A stretch of DNA of 64,000 nt, taken from NCBI GenBank assembly GCA_015143295.1, contig CM026566.1:5381072-5445071 (forward strand), in the 5' to 3' direction. This document shows, one piece after another, positions 1 to 12,772 of this stretch. The first letter of the stretch is position 1, and each line of letters starts with the position of its first letter. Source of the stretch: Tetracentron sinense (taxonomy: Eukaryota > Streptophyta > Magnoliopsida > Trochodendrales > Trochodendraceae). Position numbers and translations under genes: made by a program. The notes under the pieces are model-generated. The model made no database searches, was not told the origin of the DNA, and worked only from the letters and a program-made list of their open reading frames with translations.

Positions 1-1190
1 CTCGCGATCTTAAAGAGACTGAAATCCCTAAATTCGAATAACCATAACCTCCATAGGACGGTCACCTTTAGGCAAGACAATCTAACCTACTTTGGTTATG
101 ACCATTTGAACGAACGCCTTACAGATCAAACCTAAACCCCATAGGATGATCTAACTTTAGTTTCTGATATTAATTTTGGGTACAAGTATCAAGTTCTTTA
201 TTTATTTAATGTCAAAACCATAAGAAAATGATGTCTATGCACTAAAACAACTCTTTACAGTGCTCAGAAGTCTAAATGGACCCCAAAAACGGAATCAGAA
301 CACCCAAAAACCTTAGAAATGGTTGGACACCTCCCCTAGACATGTCCTGGGGACGTGTCACGCGCACAAGACACCCCTGCGAGTGTCACACGCAGCTCAC
401 GCGTTGGGAGTGCGCATCACGCTCGGGAAATGTGCTGTATGTGCACGAATTGCGGTCATGCACGGTCTATGTATACGCACTCGCGGTCTGATGCCGTCAC
501 GCGGTCCGGTCTGGGCCCTAGTTCGGTCCGGTTGGTTCAGCCATCGGTCCAGTTGAACTGGTCCGGTCTAGAGAACGGGTTCGGGTTTTATTTGGGCCGG
601 GTATATGGATCCAGGTCGGGTCGGACCAACGCATTCGGTTCCGGGTCAGCTTATTCGGATCGGGCCATGGGTCGGGGTTAACCCTCGTGATTCTATCTTC
701 CTCACCCGAAATTTTTTATTTATTTATTTATTATTTCAAAACCCTAACCACCGCATACTGTAACCACCAAGGGGGGGGGGGGGGGCTACCGGCCACCAAA
801 CCTGCCAACTCCGGTGCCGTTTGGTTGGCCTCCCTCCGGTGAGCAAAATTTCACCGCCGGTGGTCCCTTCCGGCGACGGACGGCAGCGGAATCGCCGTTC
901 ACCTGAAAATGGTGAAAGCCCCCTTTTTTTTATCTTCCTTAAACCTGAATCACTCGGATCCTTAATACGAAAAAATAAATTCATTCTAATCATCTAATTT
1001 ACCTTAATCATCATAGATCAATAAAAATTGATCATAAAAATCCGAAAATCAATCAAATTCTATTTATTTGATTAACCTTAATTATCAATCATTTAGATCA
1101 ATAAAAATCCGAAAATAAATTAAATTGAACTCAAATTTTGATTATTGAGAAAAATTAATCACAAGGTCAAGCCTGAGCTCTGATACCAAT
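1..1190 (-). mobile_element. Internal 5' region of an LTR retroelement, minus strand, truncated by window edge
   Basis: This DNA lies directly inside the LTR at 1191-1723. Read on the minus strand, the LTR is followed by a two-base spacer and TGGTATCAGAGCTC (1188-1175), the usual initiator-methionine tRNA primer-binding site of plant LTR retrotransposons. The rest is a leader-like region with no coding sequence I recognise. It includes a GC-rich stretch around 360-680, a 15-G tract at 771-785 and an AT-rich stretch at 1000-1170. Short ORFs here have no domain. The element continues beyond base 1, so gag-pol content and the second LTR cannot be judged. Confidence 0.7.
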
Positions 1191-1723
1191 TGTTGGGATT
1201 CAGAATAATAAACAATTTAAACCTTATGTATTATTCCAATCCTAGATCTAGACCATGCGAAAAATTTTCTAGAATTCATAAACAAAATAGACAAGGATTG
1301 AAACTGGTAATCTCATACCTTTCACTAGAATTTCCCTATTCCCTTCATGGTGTGATGCTAGGTTTCTTGGCGCTTGAGAGGATGAGAAGAGTCTTCTCTT
1401 TTCTCCTTAGGTCTGATTCAATGGGGCTTCTTAATGACGTAAGAGAAAAGAGGGACCCCCCCTTTGCTTTATATACCCTTGGAACCCTACCCATCATAAG
1501 ATCCAAGGACTAAGAGGGATCACACCAAAGATCTAACGGTCGCCAAACCTGACCATGTTGTTAGCTTTAATAACACTTAAAGAGTCTCAGTTCGATTACA
1601 TCTCTTTAGTGGGACCCATTAACCTTAACATTCTCTATTGACAGCAATACAATCCGAGTTTTGAAAACCTAAAAATTACGCCGGACCACATGGGTTTTTA
1701 TTTAATAATGAAAAACTCTAACA
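1191..1723 (-). mobile_element. LTR of a minus-strand retroelement (533 bp)
   Basis: Read on the minus strand the LTR starts TGTTAGAG (1723 downward) and ends CCCAACA (1191), the canonical TG...CA, with the tRNA-Met primer-binding site just beyond. A minus-strand TATA box (TATATAAA, about 1467-1474) stands a little inside, as expected for the U3/R boundary. The flanking bases 1724-1728 (TACAC) would be one target-site copy. The mate lies outside the window. The short LTR and PBS suit a Ty1/copia or non-autonomous (LARD/TRIM-like) element, but the class is not shown by coding sequence. Confidence 0.8.
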
Positions 1724-1997
1724 TACACATCACGGCCATTTGGGGCCATTATGATTATGGTAATTAGAACACATTCTTATCATTCTTAATTTGGGTTACC
1801 TATTTCCTATTCATAAATAAATGAGAGGACTCTTCCCATCAGCCAAGTGGAAGAGTTCATTTTCTGATCCACTCATATTTGAAATAAGATGAAGAAATTG
1901 CAGGGGGGGTAGATCAGTAAATAAATATTTCCAATGCTCTCTCAATTTAACAAAAATTGGTATCTCTCTGTTTTTAACTCTCTTATATGCATGGCAG

Positions 1998-2801
1998 ATA
2001 TTACAAAATTACTAGTGGAAAAGAAGCCAGAACTAGTCTAATTGTTATGTTATTAGGTTGGGAAAAGGACAACCACTTGGCCATGAAGGCCACACCTAAA
2101 CTAGTTGTCCTTTTCTCCGAGAGATGGTCTAGGGGGCGAGCAATATCCTATTAATAAATCAAGGGTGTAATGTAAGATTATATTGTTTTAATCAAATGAA
2201 CTTCTTACTTGGGTCCTCCCTTACTTTCTTCACGTTTACATAAATATGAACAGGAGATTCAAGTCTATGGGCACCTGCGTGATGCAGGCGCTAAATTCGG
2301 TATAGTGGAACCATTTAATGAAAAAGATTGGGATCTTGTAAATGAACAAAAGGATCAATGCTCAGGACAATACCTCCGATATGATAAAAGAAATTAACAG
2401 CAATTAGATGATAGTGGCAGCTCTCATTGCCACCATCACCTTTGCAGCAGCTTTCCAAGTTCCGGGAGGTTACAATAGTAATGATGGCACAGCAACCCTT
2501 GCCAAAAAAAGCAGCTTTCCAAGTATTTGTGGTAACGGATGCCATAGCATGGTCATGCTCCATGACCGCTGTATTCCTCTGTTTCATATTCACCCTTACT
2601 CGTAACAGTTACATTGACTCCAACATTGATGAAGAATTAACCATTATGTTTTTCACAATTCTGATACTCATTGCCATAATAGCAATGTTTGCCGCATTCG
2701 TGGCTGGCCTGTACGCGGTGTTAACTAATTCCTTGTGGCTCGCCATTTTTACTTGTTTTATTGTCTCTGGGACTTGTCTTCTTAACCCTTTTTTTTGTTA
2801 A
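1998..2801 (+). pseudogene. ACD6-like ankyrin/PGG gene, copy A (decayed)
   Basis: A relic of the family whose intact member starts at 38487. After a splice-acceptor-like CAG at 1995-1997, about 40 bases match the start of exon 2 (ITKLLVEKKPEL in place of IVKLLVEKKAEL). The match then stops and intron-2-like DNA follows, so most of exon 2 is deleted. A second acceptor at 2252-2253 opens the PGG exon (2254-2801). It encodes TM helix 1 with QVPGGY, then TM2 (VTDAIAWSCSMTAVFL), TM3 and TM4, ending at 2801. There is a frameshift before a TAA at 2395-2397 and another in the A-run near 2503, after which the correct frame resumes. No exon 1 is visible upstream; the LTR element lies there. Confidence 0.88.
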
Positions 2802-3190
2802 CATTCTTTTTAGAAAATTACGATAGTTGATCAGAGGTATTGCACTAGCGATGTATGGGCAGGTGCAGGTGATATATTTTCGTTGTATATTGGGTTTTAT
2901 GTACTTCCAGGGTGGGTGGTTTCGCTGCGGACCACCTTGCTTCTGTTGACAAATTTTCAATGAAGCTATCTTTCAACCAAAACCAAAAGATCGGGAAGTT
3001 CTAAATTTTAGAATGTCATTTTCAACAATTGTACTTGTATATCCAATAGATCTTTTTGAGATTTTTCTTGTTCATGTGAAAACAATAACAAACCCACAAC
3101 TCGAAGTTGGGTTGCACGACTGCTTCAAGTTGCCCGCTTTGAGCCGCCTCTAAACAATTGAATCTTACGACTTTTGCATTCAAACTGCAT
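2802..3190 (+). other. 3' flank / former 3' UTR of copy A
   Basis: About 2990-3180 aligns by eye with the DNA just downstream of the intact gene (47085-47270) and with 27785-28000. Shared landmarks are 'aattttaga', 'caattgta-ttgtatatc', 'aatctttttgagatt', 'cccacaactcgaagttgg' and 'aacaattg'. This is the retained 3' UTR of the ACD6-like copy. No ORF of interest. Confidence 0.7.
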
Positions 3191-4734
3191 GCTTGTCGTG
3201 GTTACAGATTTCTCAGACTTCCTTCTTTAGCTGGAATCATAAATCTTCTTCCTTTGCAGATGACCAGCTTTGCATTTTCAGTGTTAGTTAGATGGGGAGC
3301 TCTCTCTGTTGAAATGAAAAAGATCTATTTCTCTTACTTGAGAGTGACTGTTGGATTCAATTCCCTATTTATAGGCCCATAATTCACATAATTGGTTGCA
3401 TGTATTTCTTTAGAGGCGGACTCGGTTTCAGTCTCAGTGTGGGTGTGGGTTCAGAGACCCACCAAGCGCACGAACTTAGACTTGCTAATCTAAATTAATG
3501 ATAACCAAACTAGGATAAACTTGCTAATCTAAATTAATGATAACCAAACTAGGAAAAGGGTGATTATGCTCCATAAATAACTGAGTTTTTATATAAATGG
3601 ACCCTACCTATTAAAAAAGCCTAAAAATGAGCTCCCTTTTCAAGTTCTTATTTTTGTAGGCTCACACATGTGTGACTTAGTTGCACGTGTGTGAGCTTTA
3701 TACCTTCAGACCAAAATCCGCTACCATTGTTGTGCTTCGTAAGTGAAGCAGAAAATCAACAAAACTCATTACAAGAAATCGACTCATCCCTCACGGTTTT
3801 TAACCGTAACCATAGGTCATTGATCATGGTAGTGCGCATAACGAAATGTAACCTTTCGATGCATGATCGTATATCATATCAAATATCACAGTTATATAAC
3901 TGTAATTGTACATGTAAATTAATTAACTGAAATTATACATTTTAAATACAGTCATTTCATGTTTGTCTTAGAACCACGGTTTCATAATTATCCGTGATTG
4001 TTTAAAATTAAAAGCTCACAGTGTTGTAATAAATCGTGATCATTGATTTTTCTTTTTCTTGAGCTTTCTCTATTTTTTTTTCAATTGTATTCCTCCTTCA
4101 TGTAACCCTACCACTTGTAACTCCTCACAACCATTTCTAAATTTATACAAGATTCAAATAAAGCATTCATCAACACAACAACTTGAAAATAATAGAATAA
4201 ATTAACCTCCACCATGAATATTATAACAACAGGAAATTATATTTTCATTAATAATTAATAAAAATTTGTTTACAGTGTGATCAGAATACTTATATGCATA
4301 AATGATAATTAATCTAAATAATAACGCTTCTAAAAGATTCAGTCAAATAATTTTTAAATCTTTCTATTGTTTTCTCACTATGTGGTTCATCACCCTTATC
4401 AAAATAGTCAACAATCTAATTATGTATTTTTATTTCATTGCTAGTGATTATGTCTCTCAGCTACAACATGGTATAGTAACCTCATTATTAGTTACCATTT
4501 TTTTTGGGGACATAAAAAAAAATTAAGATAATGATTGGAGTGTCAGTTATATTTAATACATAAAATTTTTGAAACAACAATTAAAAAGACTAATTAATGT
4601 CGAATACATCTTAATATTAATAAAATTTGCCCTTGCGAGTCTATTCTTACCTTTCAAAAGACTCGACTTGTATAAAATATCATTTTACGAAATTTTATCA
4701 ATTATATAAAGATAGTGTGAGCTTGGGATTTTTA
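3191..4734. other. Non-coding, AT-rich interval with a 39-bp tandem duplication
   Basis: A 39-bp unit (CTTGCTAATCTAAATTAATG...) occurs twice in tandem at 3481-3557. Near 3767 a short stretch (TTACAAGAAATC followed by CACGGTTTTTAACCGTAACC) weakly recalls a CACTA-type terminus like the clearer one at 47374. The ORFs here are short, AT-rich and without recognisable domains. I see no gene. Confidence 0.5.
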
Positions 4735-4950
4735 CCACATTTCCTTTCGGTTCGGGTCCTACAGAGGCACGAGACTAAAATGACACTTTGGGGGGTCACG
4801 GGTAAACTAAGAGTCGCTATTTATTTATCTGGGGAAACATGACCTAGGTGGTTAGATAGGACCTATGGTCTCGATTAGAGTCTAGGTAAGTGATTCGGTT
4901 AAGTCTCGGGGAAGGTGTTAGGCACCCTGGGACCTCCATCTAAGATGGTT
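4735..4950 (-). mobile_element. Fragment of a long-LTR (Tat/Ogre-like) element, minus strand
   Basis: On the minus strand this holds GTGCCTAACACCTTCCCC, GACTTAACCGAA and, about 100 bases on, AGCGACTCT. The same succession occurs on the plus strand at 36090-36215. It is the conserved 3' end/leader block of the long-LTR family at 31584-36215. No coding region is attached. Assignment to the Tat/Ogre lineage is from general resemblance and long LTR size only. Confidence 0.6.
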
Positions 4951-5499
4951 ACCTACTCCCTAGGTAATAAGCCAAATAGATTAAAATTATTAAAAATGTT
5001 GAAGTATTTAACTAATGAGTAGGTTTTTGCCTTCAGGTAAAACAATGAGTAGGTTTTTGCTTCTTTGCAAGTCAAGCCACTAGGGATTCAATATTTTGCA
5101 AATTTTACTGTAGTTTGTATATTCTTTTAGGATTGTGTGTGCCTGCTCACATCTTGCTAGCCATAACTTGCACTATCCAAGGGATCGAGATTGTTTGGCT
5201 AGATTTGCTTATATTCAATTGGTGAAGTGTTTGTATATGAGATTTTTGTTCTTCAAGGTGAAAGGGTTTTAAAGGTTATTGCACTTTTCATGTAGTCCAT
5301 AGTAAAAACAAAATGCAAATACTTTGTTTTAGTGGATTTGCTTTACTGGAATAGGTCCCGTGGTTTTTTATGGAAGAGTTTTCACGTAAAAATTATTTGT
5401 GTTGTGGTTTGCTTGTTTCCCTTATTCCATACTTTAAGTTCATCATCCTTTAATTAATATTTTGATTGCATAATCTTAAAAAGGGTAGATAGACTTGTA

Positions 5500-5750
5500 G
5501 GGAGACCTAAGGTTCACCGGATTTTTCAATATTCAATCACGATTGAACTCTCTTTGAGTTCAATTACACCAACAGGTCAACACATATCTCTTTGAACCCC
5601 ACTTAACTATGGTTAAGATTCACTAACCCTTAGATTTCAACAATCTAACATTTGTTTTAGAAAAAAAATTAATCTTGAGGGTTAAAAGTTCTTAACCAGA
5701 GTTAAAAGGGAGTTATGTGAGTGTGAATGAACTGCCCGGATTCAATTGTA
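5500..5750. mobile_element. MITE with palindromic TTAACCATGGTTAA-type core
   Basis: The ends are inverted: ATTCAATCACGATTGAACTC on the left and GGATTCAATTGTAATTG on the right. Inside is the core found across the window: TTAACTATGGTTAAGATTCACTAACCCTTAG...TTAATCTTGAGGGTTAAAAGTTCTTAACCAGAGTTAAAAGGG. The element is folded and non-coding. Confidence 0.65.
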
Positions 5751-6377
5751 ATTGGGTAGGATCTGGATTCATAATTTTTTTATACTAAGTTGTTTAAGTA
5801 TTTGATTTGGCATAATCATGTGACAAGGGGACAGTTGTATACTAAAAAATTATACTATATTATTTAATATGGCATAGCTGTTAGGCAAAAAAAAAAAAGG
5901 CCCAAGAGCTATTTTTTTTAAAAAAGTAGGGGCTACACTCCCGAACCCGCTCCCCCCTAGGCCCAAAGTTTTTGTACCTGCCTAATATTTCTCCACAACA
6001 TCCATCAATAATTACTACTATTTTCAATCAATCATGGGTGCCCCCACTACTAGAAAATCCTGCTCCACTCCTAACTATAAGTGAACCTTTTTACCAAGTC
6101 TAAGGTAAGCACAACACCAAGTCTAAGGTAAGCTTGACGTGATTCCTGGGTCTACTCTCATAAGAGAGGCACACTGCACACATCGACAACTGAGCTATAG
6201 TACATATGTGTATACTTTATACTAATTACCTTTTTTCCTATGGTTTATCATTATCATATTTATAGTTGTGTAGGTTTTAGTCATGATGTCCGTTATGGTT
6301 TGACTATCAATATCATTCAACTTTATAAATTTTGTTAATCATGAATCACATCTTCTAGATTCTCTCTCTCCCTGTGT

Positions 6378-6409
<32 letters not shown>

Positions 6410-6949
6410 GGGGGGGTGTTAATTGCAACTATTGCTGTCACTATTTTATTTTTTGAACTCTTCCAATTTTCTTTCTTTTATTCTCATATTATAAGCTAAT
6501 ATAATTAACTAAACAGATTTGTATTTTTCGTACTATGCTCTGAACTCGAATTCAATTATTATAATTGAATTTGATATATTAAATGTCAAACATATTAGAT
6601 TCATTATTTGCATTCCACCGTCACTTCGTCTACTATTTTGCAGTCATTAGGATTGTACACTCGCGTGCAACACACGTGCCTTCCACTAGTACATATAATC
6701 TAAATACTTATCAGTACTAACTTATATATGTATAATATCTTATCTATATGTAGTATATATTATGTTACATAATATATAATACAAAGAATCTAACACATAT
6801 AAACAATTATGACATCAATATTAAGTTTAAAAATATCTCAACACTTTTCATTATATTACAATAATAAAATATATCAGATTTTATTGTAATAAGTAAATAT
6901 TAAAATATTTTAGAAATACCTAATGTACTCAACAATGTGTATTATGCAT
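5751..6949. other. Non-coding interval with a long G tract
   Basis: AT-rich DNA without a credible ORF. It contains G31-T-G7 at 6378-6416, one of the longest homopolymers in the window. A CACTACTAGAAAA string near 6048 could be a lone CACTA terminus, but no partner is visible. Confidence 0.5.
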
Positions 6950-7135
6950 AGAGATTGGATCACAATCAATTGTGATTGAACTTTTCTCTTGTTCAATCAC
7001 ACCCAAAGGTGTTCAACACATGGCTCTTTTAACCCTATTATCTATGGTTAAGATTGACTAACCGTTAAGGTCAATGATTAAAAATACAATTTCAGGAAAA
7101 TATCAATCCTAACCAAAACCTTGTACGTATCGGTT
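6950..7135. mobile_element. Partial MITE with the shared palindromic core
   Basis: It starts GATCACAATCAATTGTGATTGAA, then TTCAATCACACCC, then TCTATGGTTAAGATTGACTAACCGTTAAGG. This matches the left half of the elements at 5500 and 29801. The right half is degraded or lost. Confidence 0.5.
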
Positions 7136-7222
7136 TTGGATGATAAATGTAACTTTTTATTTATAAAAAAAATTAAATTAAATTTTTTAAAAATCTCTGT
7201 TATAATACCACCACTTAATAAT

Positions 7223-10081
7223 TGTTGGACATTATGCCCTGAAAAGTCATTTAGATTGTAAGATTTTTATTGATTAGATTAATAAAGACATCTTTATTAT
7301 TTATTGTGAATTCATTATGGCTAATTGACCAAGATCATGAGATGCTTTATACGATATGAGATATCGAACAAGGTCCCTAGGATATATTGTAGGAAAGCTA
7401 TACGATTGGTTATAGACTGACACAAGTAGATATAGCTTTCCAGTTCCTTATACCTTATAGAGTCACAGCTATAGGTGAAACTAGGCACTTTACTTATATG
7501 GCTGCCACAATGCTTAAATGTTCTCAATAGTTGAGATGTAGTTTTATATCAAACTATTGTAGTGAAGACTACACATCGGCATATGAGTGCTTAAATATAC
7601 ATTGACTGACTGCATTCAATGAGAGACCTCTTGAACAAATTTGATGATCCTTATATCTGATGAGTTCATTTATAACTGAGCAGTGATCTGGTTGTTTTGA
7701 TAACACCTAAGTACTCTCTACTTGAGGGATTAGGATAAAGTGACAGTTGGATAATCAGAAAGCTGTTCGAGTCATGATGAATATCAAACAAGAAATCCAT
7801 ACTCATTAAATTGAGAGATTATTCAAGTTCCGAGGTAAGATAGTTCATTAAGCTAAAAGCCTGCGCAAGTGATTTTGAAATCAAATATATTTGAAATATA
7901 TAATTTTAATATAATATATTATATTTAATAAAAGATTTTTTCAAAATGTTTTAACATGAGAAAGAGTTTCTCATGACTTAATCAAATGTCTTGGAACCCC
8001 AGATGATGAACATAGGCTATGGGTTAGATAATATCTTAATCTCGAAGGCCTATTAGGGATAATGTAAATGGAAGGATTATTTGAATGCATTAGTTCATGT
8101 GGTGGGATCCTTTTGGTGTATGTTCTTTTACTGGGATTCAATTGCAATATAGATATATCACGTCACTTGCAATTCTGGTATCCTCCAATTAAGGGTCAAT
8201 GGGATGACACCGGGTAAGGCAGGGTTAGAAGGTCCCAGAGCAATCTGTGGAGGTGTTCATAAAAGAAATACAAGCTCATACAAATAGATTAAATGTTAAT
8301 TAATATTAATAGATTAAAAGTTAATCTATATTTTAGATTAAATGTTAATCTAATATAAAGAGATAAAATAATAATTATTTAACCAACCATAAAGGTGGGC
8401 TCACGCCCATGGGGTTAATACTCCTATAAGTGGCGCCTACTTTATCTTCCCTATATTTTAGGGATTTTGGTTAGTAGATAATTATTAATTAATTATCTCT
8501 TATCTAATGAGATTAGATAATTACTTTTTTTAAAAAAAGATTAGATAATTACTTGGTTTTGAAGAAACAAAATAGATAAAAGATAATCACTAATCCCTAC
8601 TTGAGGGACTACGATAAGGTGACAGTTGGATAATCAGAAAGCTGTTCGAGTCATGATGAATATCAAACAAGAAATCCATACTCATTAAATTGAGAGATTA
8701 TCCAAGTTCCAAGGTAAGACAGTCCATTAAGCTAAAAGCCTCCGCAAGTGATTTTGAAATCAAATATATTTGAAATATATAATTTTAATAAAATATATTA
8801 TATTTAATAAAAGATTTTTTCAAAATGTTTTAACATGAGAAATAGTTTCTCATAACTTAATCAAATGTCTTGGAACCCCGGATAATCAACATAGGCTATG
8901 AGTTAGATAATATCTTAATCTCGAAGGCCTATTAGGGATATTATAAATGGAAGGATTATTCGAATGCATTAGTTCATGTGGTGGGATCCTTTTGATTTAT
9001 GTTCTGTCACTGGGATTCAATTGCAATATAGATATATCACGTCAATTGCAATTCCGGTATCCTTTCCTATTAAGGGTCAATGGGATAACACTGGGTAAGG
9101 CAGGGTTAGAATGTCCTAGAGCAATCTGTGGAGGTGCTCATAAAAGAAATACAAGCTTGTACAAATAGATTAAATGTTAATCTATATTAATAGATTAAAA
9201 GTTAATCTATATTTTAAATTAAATGTTAATCTAATATAAAGAGATAAAATAATAATTATTTAATCAACCATAAAGGTGGGCTCACGCCCATGGGGTTAAT
9301 ACCGCTATAAGTGGCGCCTACTTTATCTTTCCTATATTTTAGGGATTTTGGTTAGTAGATAATTATTAATTAATTATCTCTTATCTAATGAGATTAGATA
9401 ATTACTTAAAAAAAAAAGATTAGATAATTACTTGGTTTTGAAGAAACAAAAGAGATAAAAAATAATCACTAATCCCTCCTATTAAGCTCACGCCCACCCC
9501 CCCACCCCTTTAGTGAAGAATATAGATTTTCTAGATTCAATGTACCCTAATTTTTAGGGAGTTGGTTATATCCTTTTAATTAAGGAATCTTTTTTAGAAA
9601 ATGAAACTTAATATAGAAGTTTTGTGATAACAAACTTCTTGTGGATTAACTAGGAGTCTAATAATGATAAATGTTATCATTATTAGAAACTCTAAAAGAT
9701 AATTAGCAAGATAAGGATTAGATCCATTTATAAATACACCACAAGGAATTTCGTGAGCTAGTAGTGGACACCCAGGGATTTTCGTGAACTACTTGTAGGG
9801 TTCTAAATAGTTAGAACTTCATCATCTCTTCTTCATTTAAGGATCATCTTCTAAGGATTGATCCAAGGATAATTTTATTCTTCATAAAGCTAAGGAAAGA
9901 TTCGAAAGCTTCGCGGAGATAGCGAAGAGCGAGGATCGAGCTGAGATTATTTCTTTGAGAAATCTCTACAAAGATTTATGAAGTTCTATCGTTTTGTCAG
10001 ACACCGGTGAACATCATTCATCGAGATTTCCGCTTATTCGGGATCCAGATTTCCGCTTATTTTTTATCTGGATTCCTTTCA
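7223..10081 (+). mobile_element. Solo LTR, family TGTTRGACAT...CTTTCA, TSD ATAAT
   Basis: It starts TGTTGGACATTATGCCC (7223) and ends GATTCCTTTCA (10081). Perfect 5-bp direct repeats ATAAT flank it at 7218-7222 and 10082-10086. No primer-binding site or gag-pol follows, so it is a solo LTR left by LTR-LTR recombination. The same family is at 43379-45563 (plus) and 52623-56442 (minus). A TATA box (TTTATAAATAC, about 9728) lies before the R-like region. Its 2859 bp include an internal tandem duplication of about 879 bp. Family orientation is set by the TATA box. Confidence 0.9.
7718..9477 (+). repeat. Tandem duplication of ~879 bp inside the solo LTR
   Basis: Two copies, 7718-8596 and about 8597-9477, begin CTACTTGAGGGA and end with AATAATCACTAATCCCT or close variants. 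They differ by scattered substitutions and small indels (for example TTTTTTTAAAAAAA versus AAAAAAAAA near 8525/9404). The duplication is therefore old enough to have diverged slightly. Each copy includes AAAGGTGGGCTCACGCCCATGG. Confidence 0.9.
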
Positions 10082-10086
10082 ATAAT

Positions 10087-11152
10087 TACATGATAAATGC
10101 TTATCAATCTTAATATACTCTCATAATATGCATGTTATGTTGCATGGTTATAAAAGCCCTAAATTTATACATTTTATGTTACTATGCAAGATCTATACTA
10201 CTACAATAAAACAAAGTGATAATGTCCCTTTGAATGACACATACGTATGCCTTTCGTTGCCACATAAGACTCCTCTTATTTCGTGAAGCCACCTCAGTAA
10301 ATTACACTTAACTCCTACTTCGTGAAGCCCCATCATCTTCTTCCAATCGAAATAACAATCAAGATAACCACTAAACTCTCAGTAACCTTCTACTCTCATT
10401 TATTTGGAGTTACTCACACAAATTACAACTTTTATTTCATGCACAGTCTCTCAGGCTTTGGAAAGTTGTAACAACTCTCTCTCATTTGTTTCTCCCCCGT
10501 CTTTCTTTTTTATTTATTGTTTGTCTCTGTTCATCTAACGGCGGAGATTTAAAGATTTGAAAGTTTTTCTTTATCTCTTTGCAGTTAATAGTCGTACCAA
10601 TCGACGGCTACGAATACACTAGCGTTGGTGGAGGGAGGCAGAGCAGGCAATAAAGAGGATAAGTGGTGTATTAATTAGGGTGATGATGACCTAGAAAATT
10701 TCTATCAATTACAACTATTTGAAGTTCTATCCATCTTTTATGAAGGTGTAACGGTTTTGCTTCAAGCATTATGATCCTTCGTCCCTTAAAAAAAAAAAAA
10801 AAGATTCCAATCATTCTTTGCTGGAGAGATGGGGAGGGGAGATTGCAATATGTAAGGATTGATATTCAAAGAGAGGGATATACCGGGAGGGAGGGGGTTT
10901 GTTTTAATAGTAATTTGTGTTGTGGGTGGGGGTGGTAAGAAAAAGCAGATTGATGGAACAACAGCAGCTGCATCAACTACAACCATCACTCTTTGTTTAT
11001 CGGTCTTCCATTTCAGCTGTTAATTCAAAGAGCAGTAGCATGAATAGGGAGGCTGGGAATGGGAAAGATATCTCTGTGTTCTTCCTTGGGTTCCTCCCAG
11101 TGGCCATGGGTAGGGGTAGGGGTAGGGCTTCTTTTTTGGCACGTTTTATTTG
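10087..11152. other. Interval between two solo LTRs, no clear gene
   Basis: Around 10380-10780 is a moderately GC-balanced stretch ending in a 16-A run (10788-10803). This could be a retroposed transcript tail, but I do not recognise the sequence. An ORF at 10917-11162 runs into the LTR at 11158, so part of its apparent C-terminus is LTR sequence. It has no identifiable domain. Confidence 0.4.
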
Positions 11153-11664
11153 GATTATGTAGAGACCCGAATTTTTTTTCATGTTTTTATTGCATTGCCT
11201 TAGGGGTATTATAGTCCTTATGATGTTTTAATGTTTATGTAATTTATATCCAATTGGTATAGTGTGATTAAGGCTTATTTAAACTCGTAATCGGAAGGAT
11301 GTCATAACACACCTTGAACTTTAGGAAGCTCTAGTTTTGGCACCGTTTATCAGAATTGAGTGATTCTTCAACCATTAGAAAGGTATTGAAACCCTCTTCG
11401 AGGTTCATGTTTAATGTTTTTCCTTATTTTTAGTCTAAGCTAAGTCAAAAATGGGTTTTCTGAGGTTTTGTCTAATGGAATTGCAGATCAGTCAACTTTG
11501 GGGAGTTTTTGGTCCATAAATAAAATAGAATTTGAAAATTCTAAAATATTAGAAATGTTCTTTTTTCAAAGACGAATCTAACGCAAGTTGAATCATCGAA
11601 ATCCGACGAACGAGTCAAAAGTTATGGCCAAAATAGTAGAGTAGGTCAAAAAAAAATCTGAAGT

Positions 11665-11855
11665 GAACCGATCGCTCGGTCAGAAGTAGCGATCGATCGG
11701 TCCAAAACCGATCGATTGGTAGCTATCGACCGGTCCAAAATTTTGTATGGGGAAATTTTCCAGAGAGTGTGTTTTTGACCGATCGCACGGTCATAAACAC
11801 CGATCGATCGGTAGGCGACCGATCGCTCGGTCATAACCACCAATCGATCGGTCTT
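11665..11855. promoter_or_regulatory. Phased CGATCG-type cluster in LTR U3
   Basis: Eight related sites (consensus ACCGATCGATCGGT with variants) begin at about 11669, 11690, 11709, 11727, 11780, 11801, 11820 and 11841. They form two groups of four spaced 18-21 bp. The block ends about 70 bp before the TATA box. Position and regular spacing suggest a regulatory protein-binding array; the binding factor is unknown. A parallel cluster exists at 22106-22345. Confidence 0.6.
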
Positions 11856-12772
11856 TCGTATTTTTGACAGATTTTTAGTAAGGACTTTTAGGTCTTTTTG
11901 TTCCCAACCCTTGGGGCTATAAATAGGGGGTCCTACTCGAGATATTAAAATACTCTACCTATTTCTAACCTAATTTGGCAAAAAGGGGGAGAAAACCTAG
12001 GGTTTTGAGAGAGGAGTTACTTGGAGAAGAAGGAGATTGCTAGAAGATTTAGAGGAAAGCTTGGAGATCGTCTTCAAAGCTTCCCCAAATCATCTTGTGA
12101 GCGATTTGGATCTAAGGGAAGGATCCCTAAGGTTGATAAACTCCCTAACTCAACTCTATTAATGAAGTTTGATGAATATTAGTTTAATATGAATGATAGA
12201 AATGATAATTTGACTTGTTTTCCCTAATTATGTATGGACTAAGCTTACTAGAGATGAAAATGGATTTATACCATGGATGGATTGAACGGAGGAAGGGAAA
12301 TACTATGGAGGATTGGGATGAATGTATGGATATGGAGTATGTTTTGGGTTGTGTGAATGGATTATTGTGTGATGGAATGTTAAGAATGGGAAAGGGCAAA
12401 GTATCCATAATTAATGCACTCTACATGTTTGTTGAAATGTCTAAGAATGCTAAATATTAGTATGATGCTTTTGATTATGAAGAAATTAAGTTAAATGAAT
12501 ATTGTGTTGTTATGATAAATTATGTTCTATTTACTTGTATGGTGATCGGTATTCGGGTAGGCCAAACCTTAGAGGAAAATCCTCCACGTTGTGAATTCTC
12601 TAACTAGGGAGATGTAACCTAGCGGAGTTTCCTAGCGGAAGATTGAAATCTAAGGGATGACTCATTTGAATTCCAATCACGACACTCAAGCACACGTGCA
12701 CTCGCATGGTAAGTATTCAAGTCTCATGAGTCCACTTGTCTCACAAGCATGCATGCATTGGATACGAATATG

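Noticed and set aside
736-993. Arg/Pro-rich minus-strand ORF
   Set aside because: It lies in the leader of the LTR element with a G15 tract and shows no gag motif.
6048-6062. CACTACTAGAAAA as a CACTA terminus
   Set aside because: A single short match with no subterminal repeats or partner end.
10917-11162. 81-codon ORF ending at the solo LTR
   Set aside because: Low-complexity Gln/Ser text, and its stop lies within the LTR start. No homology is recognisable and there is no corresponding exon beyond 13622.
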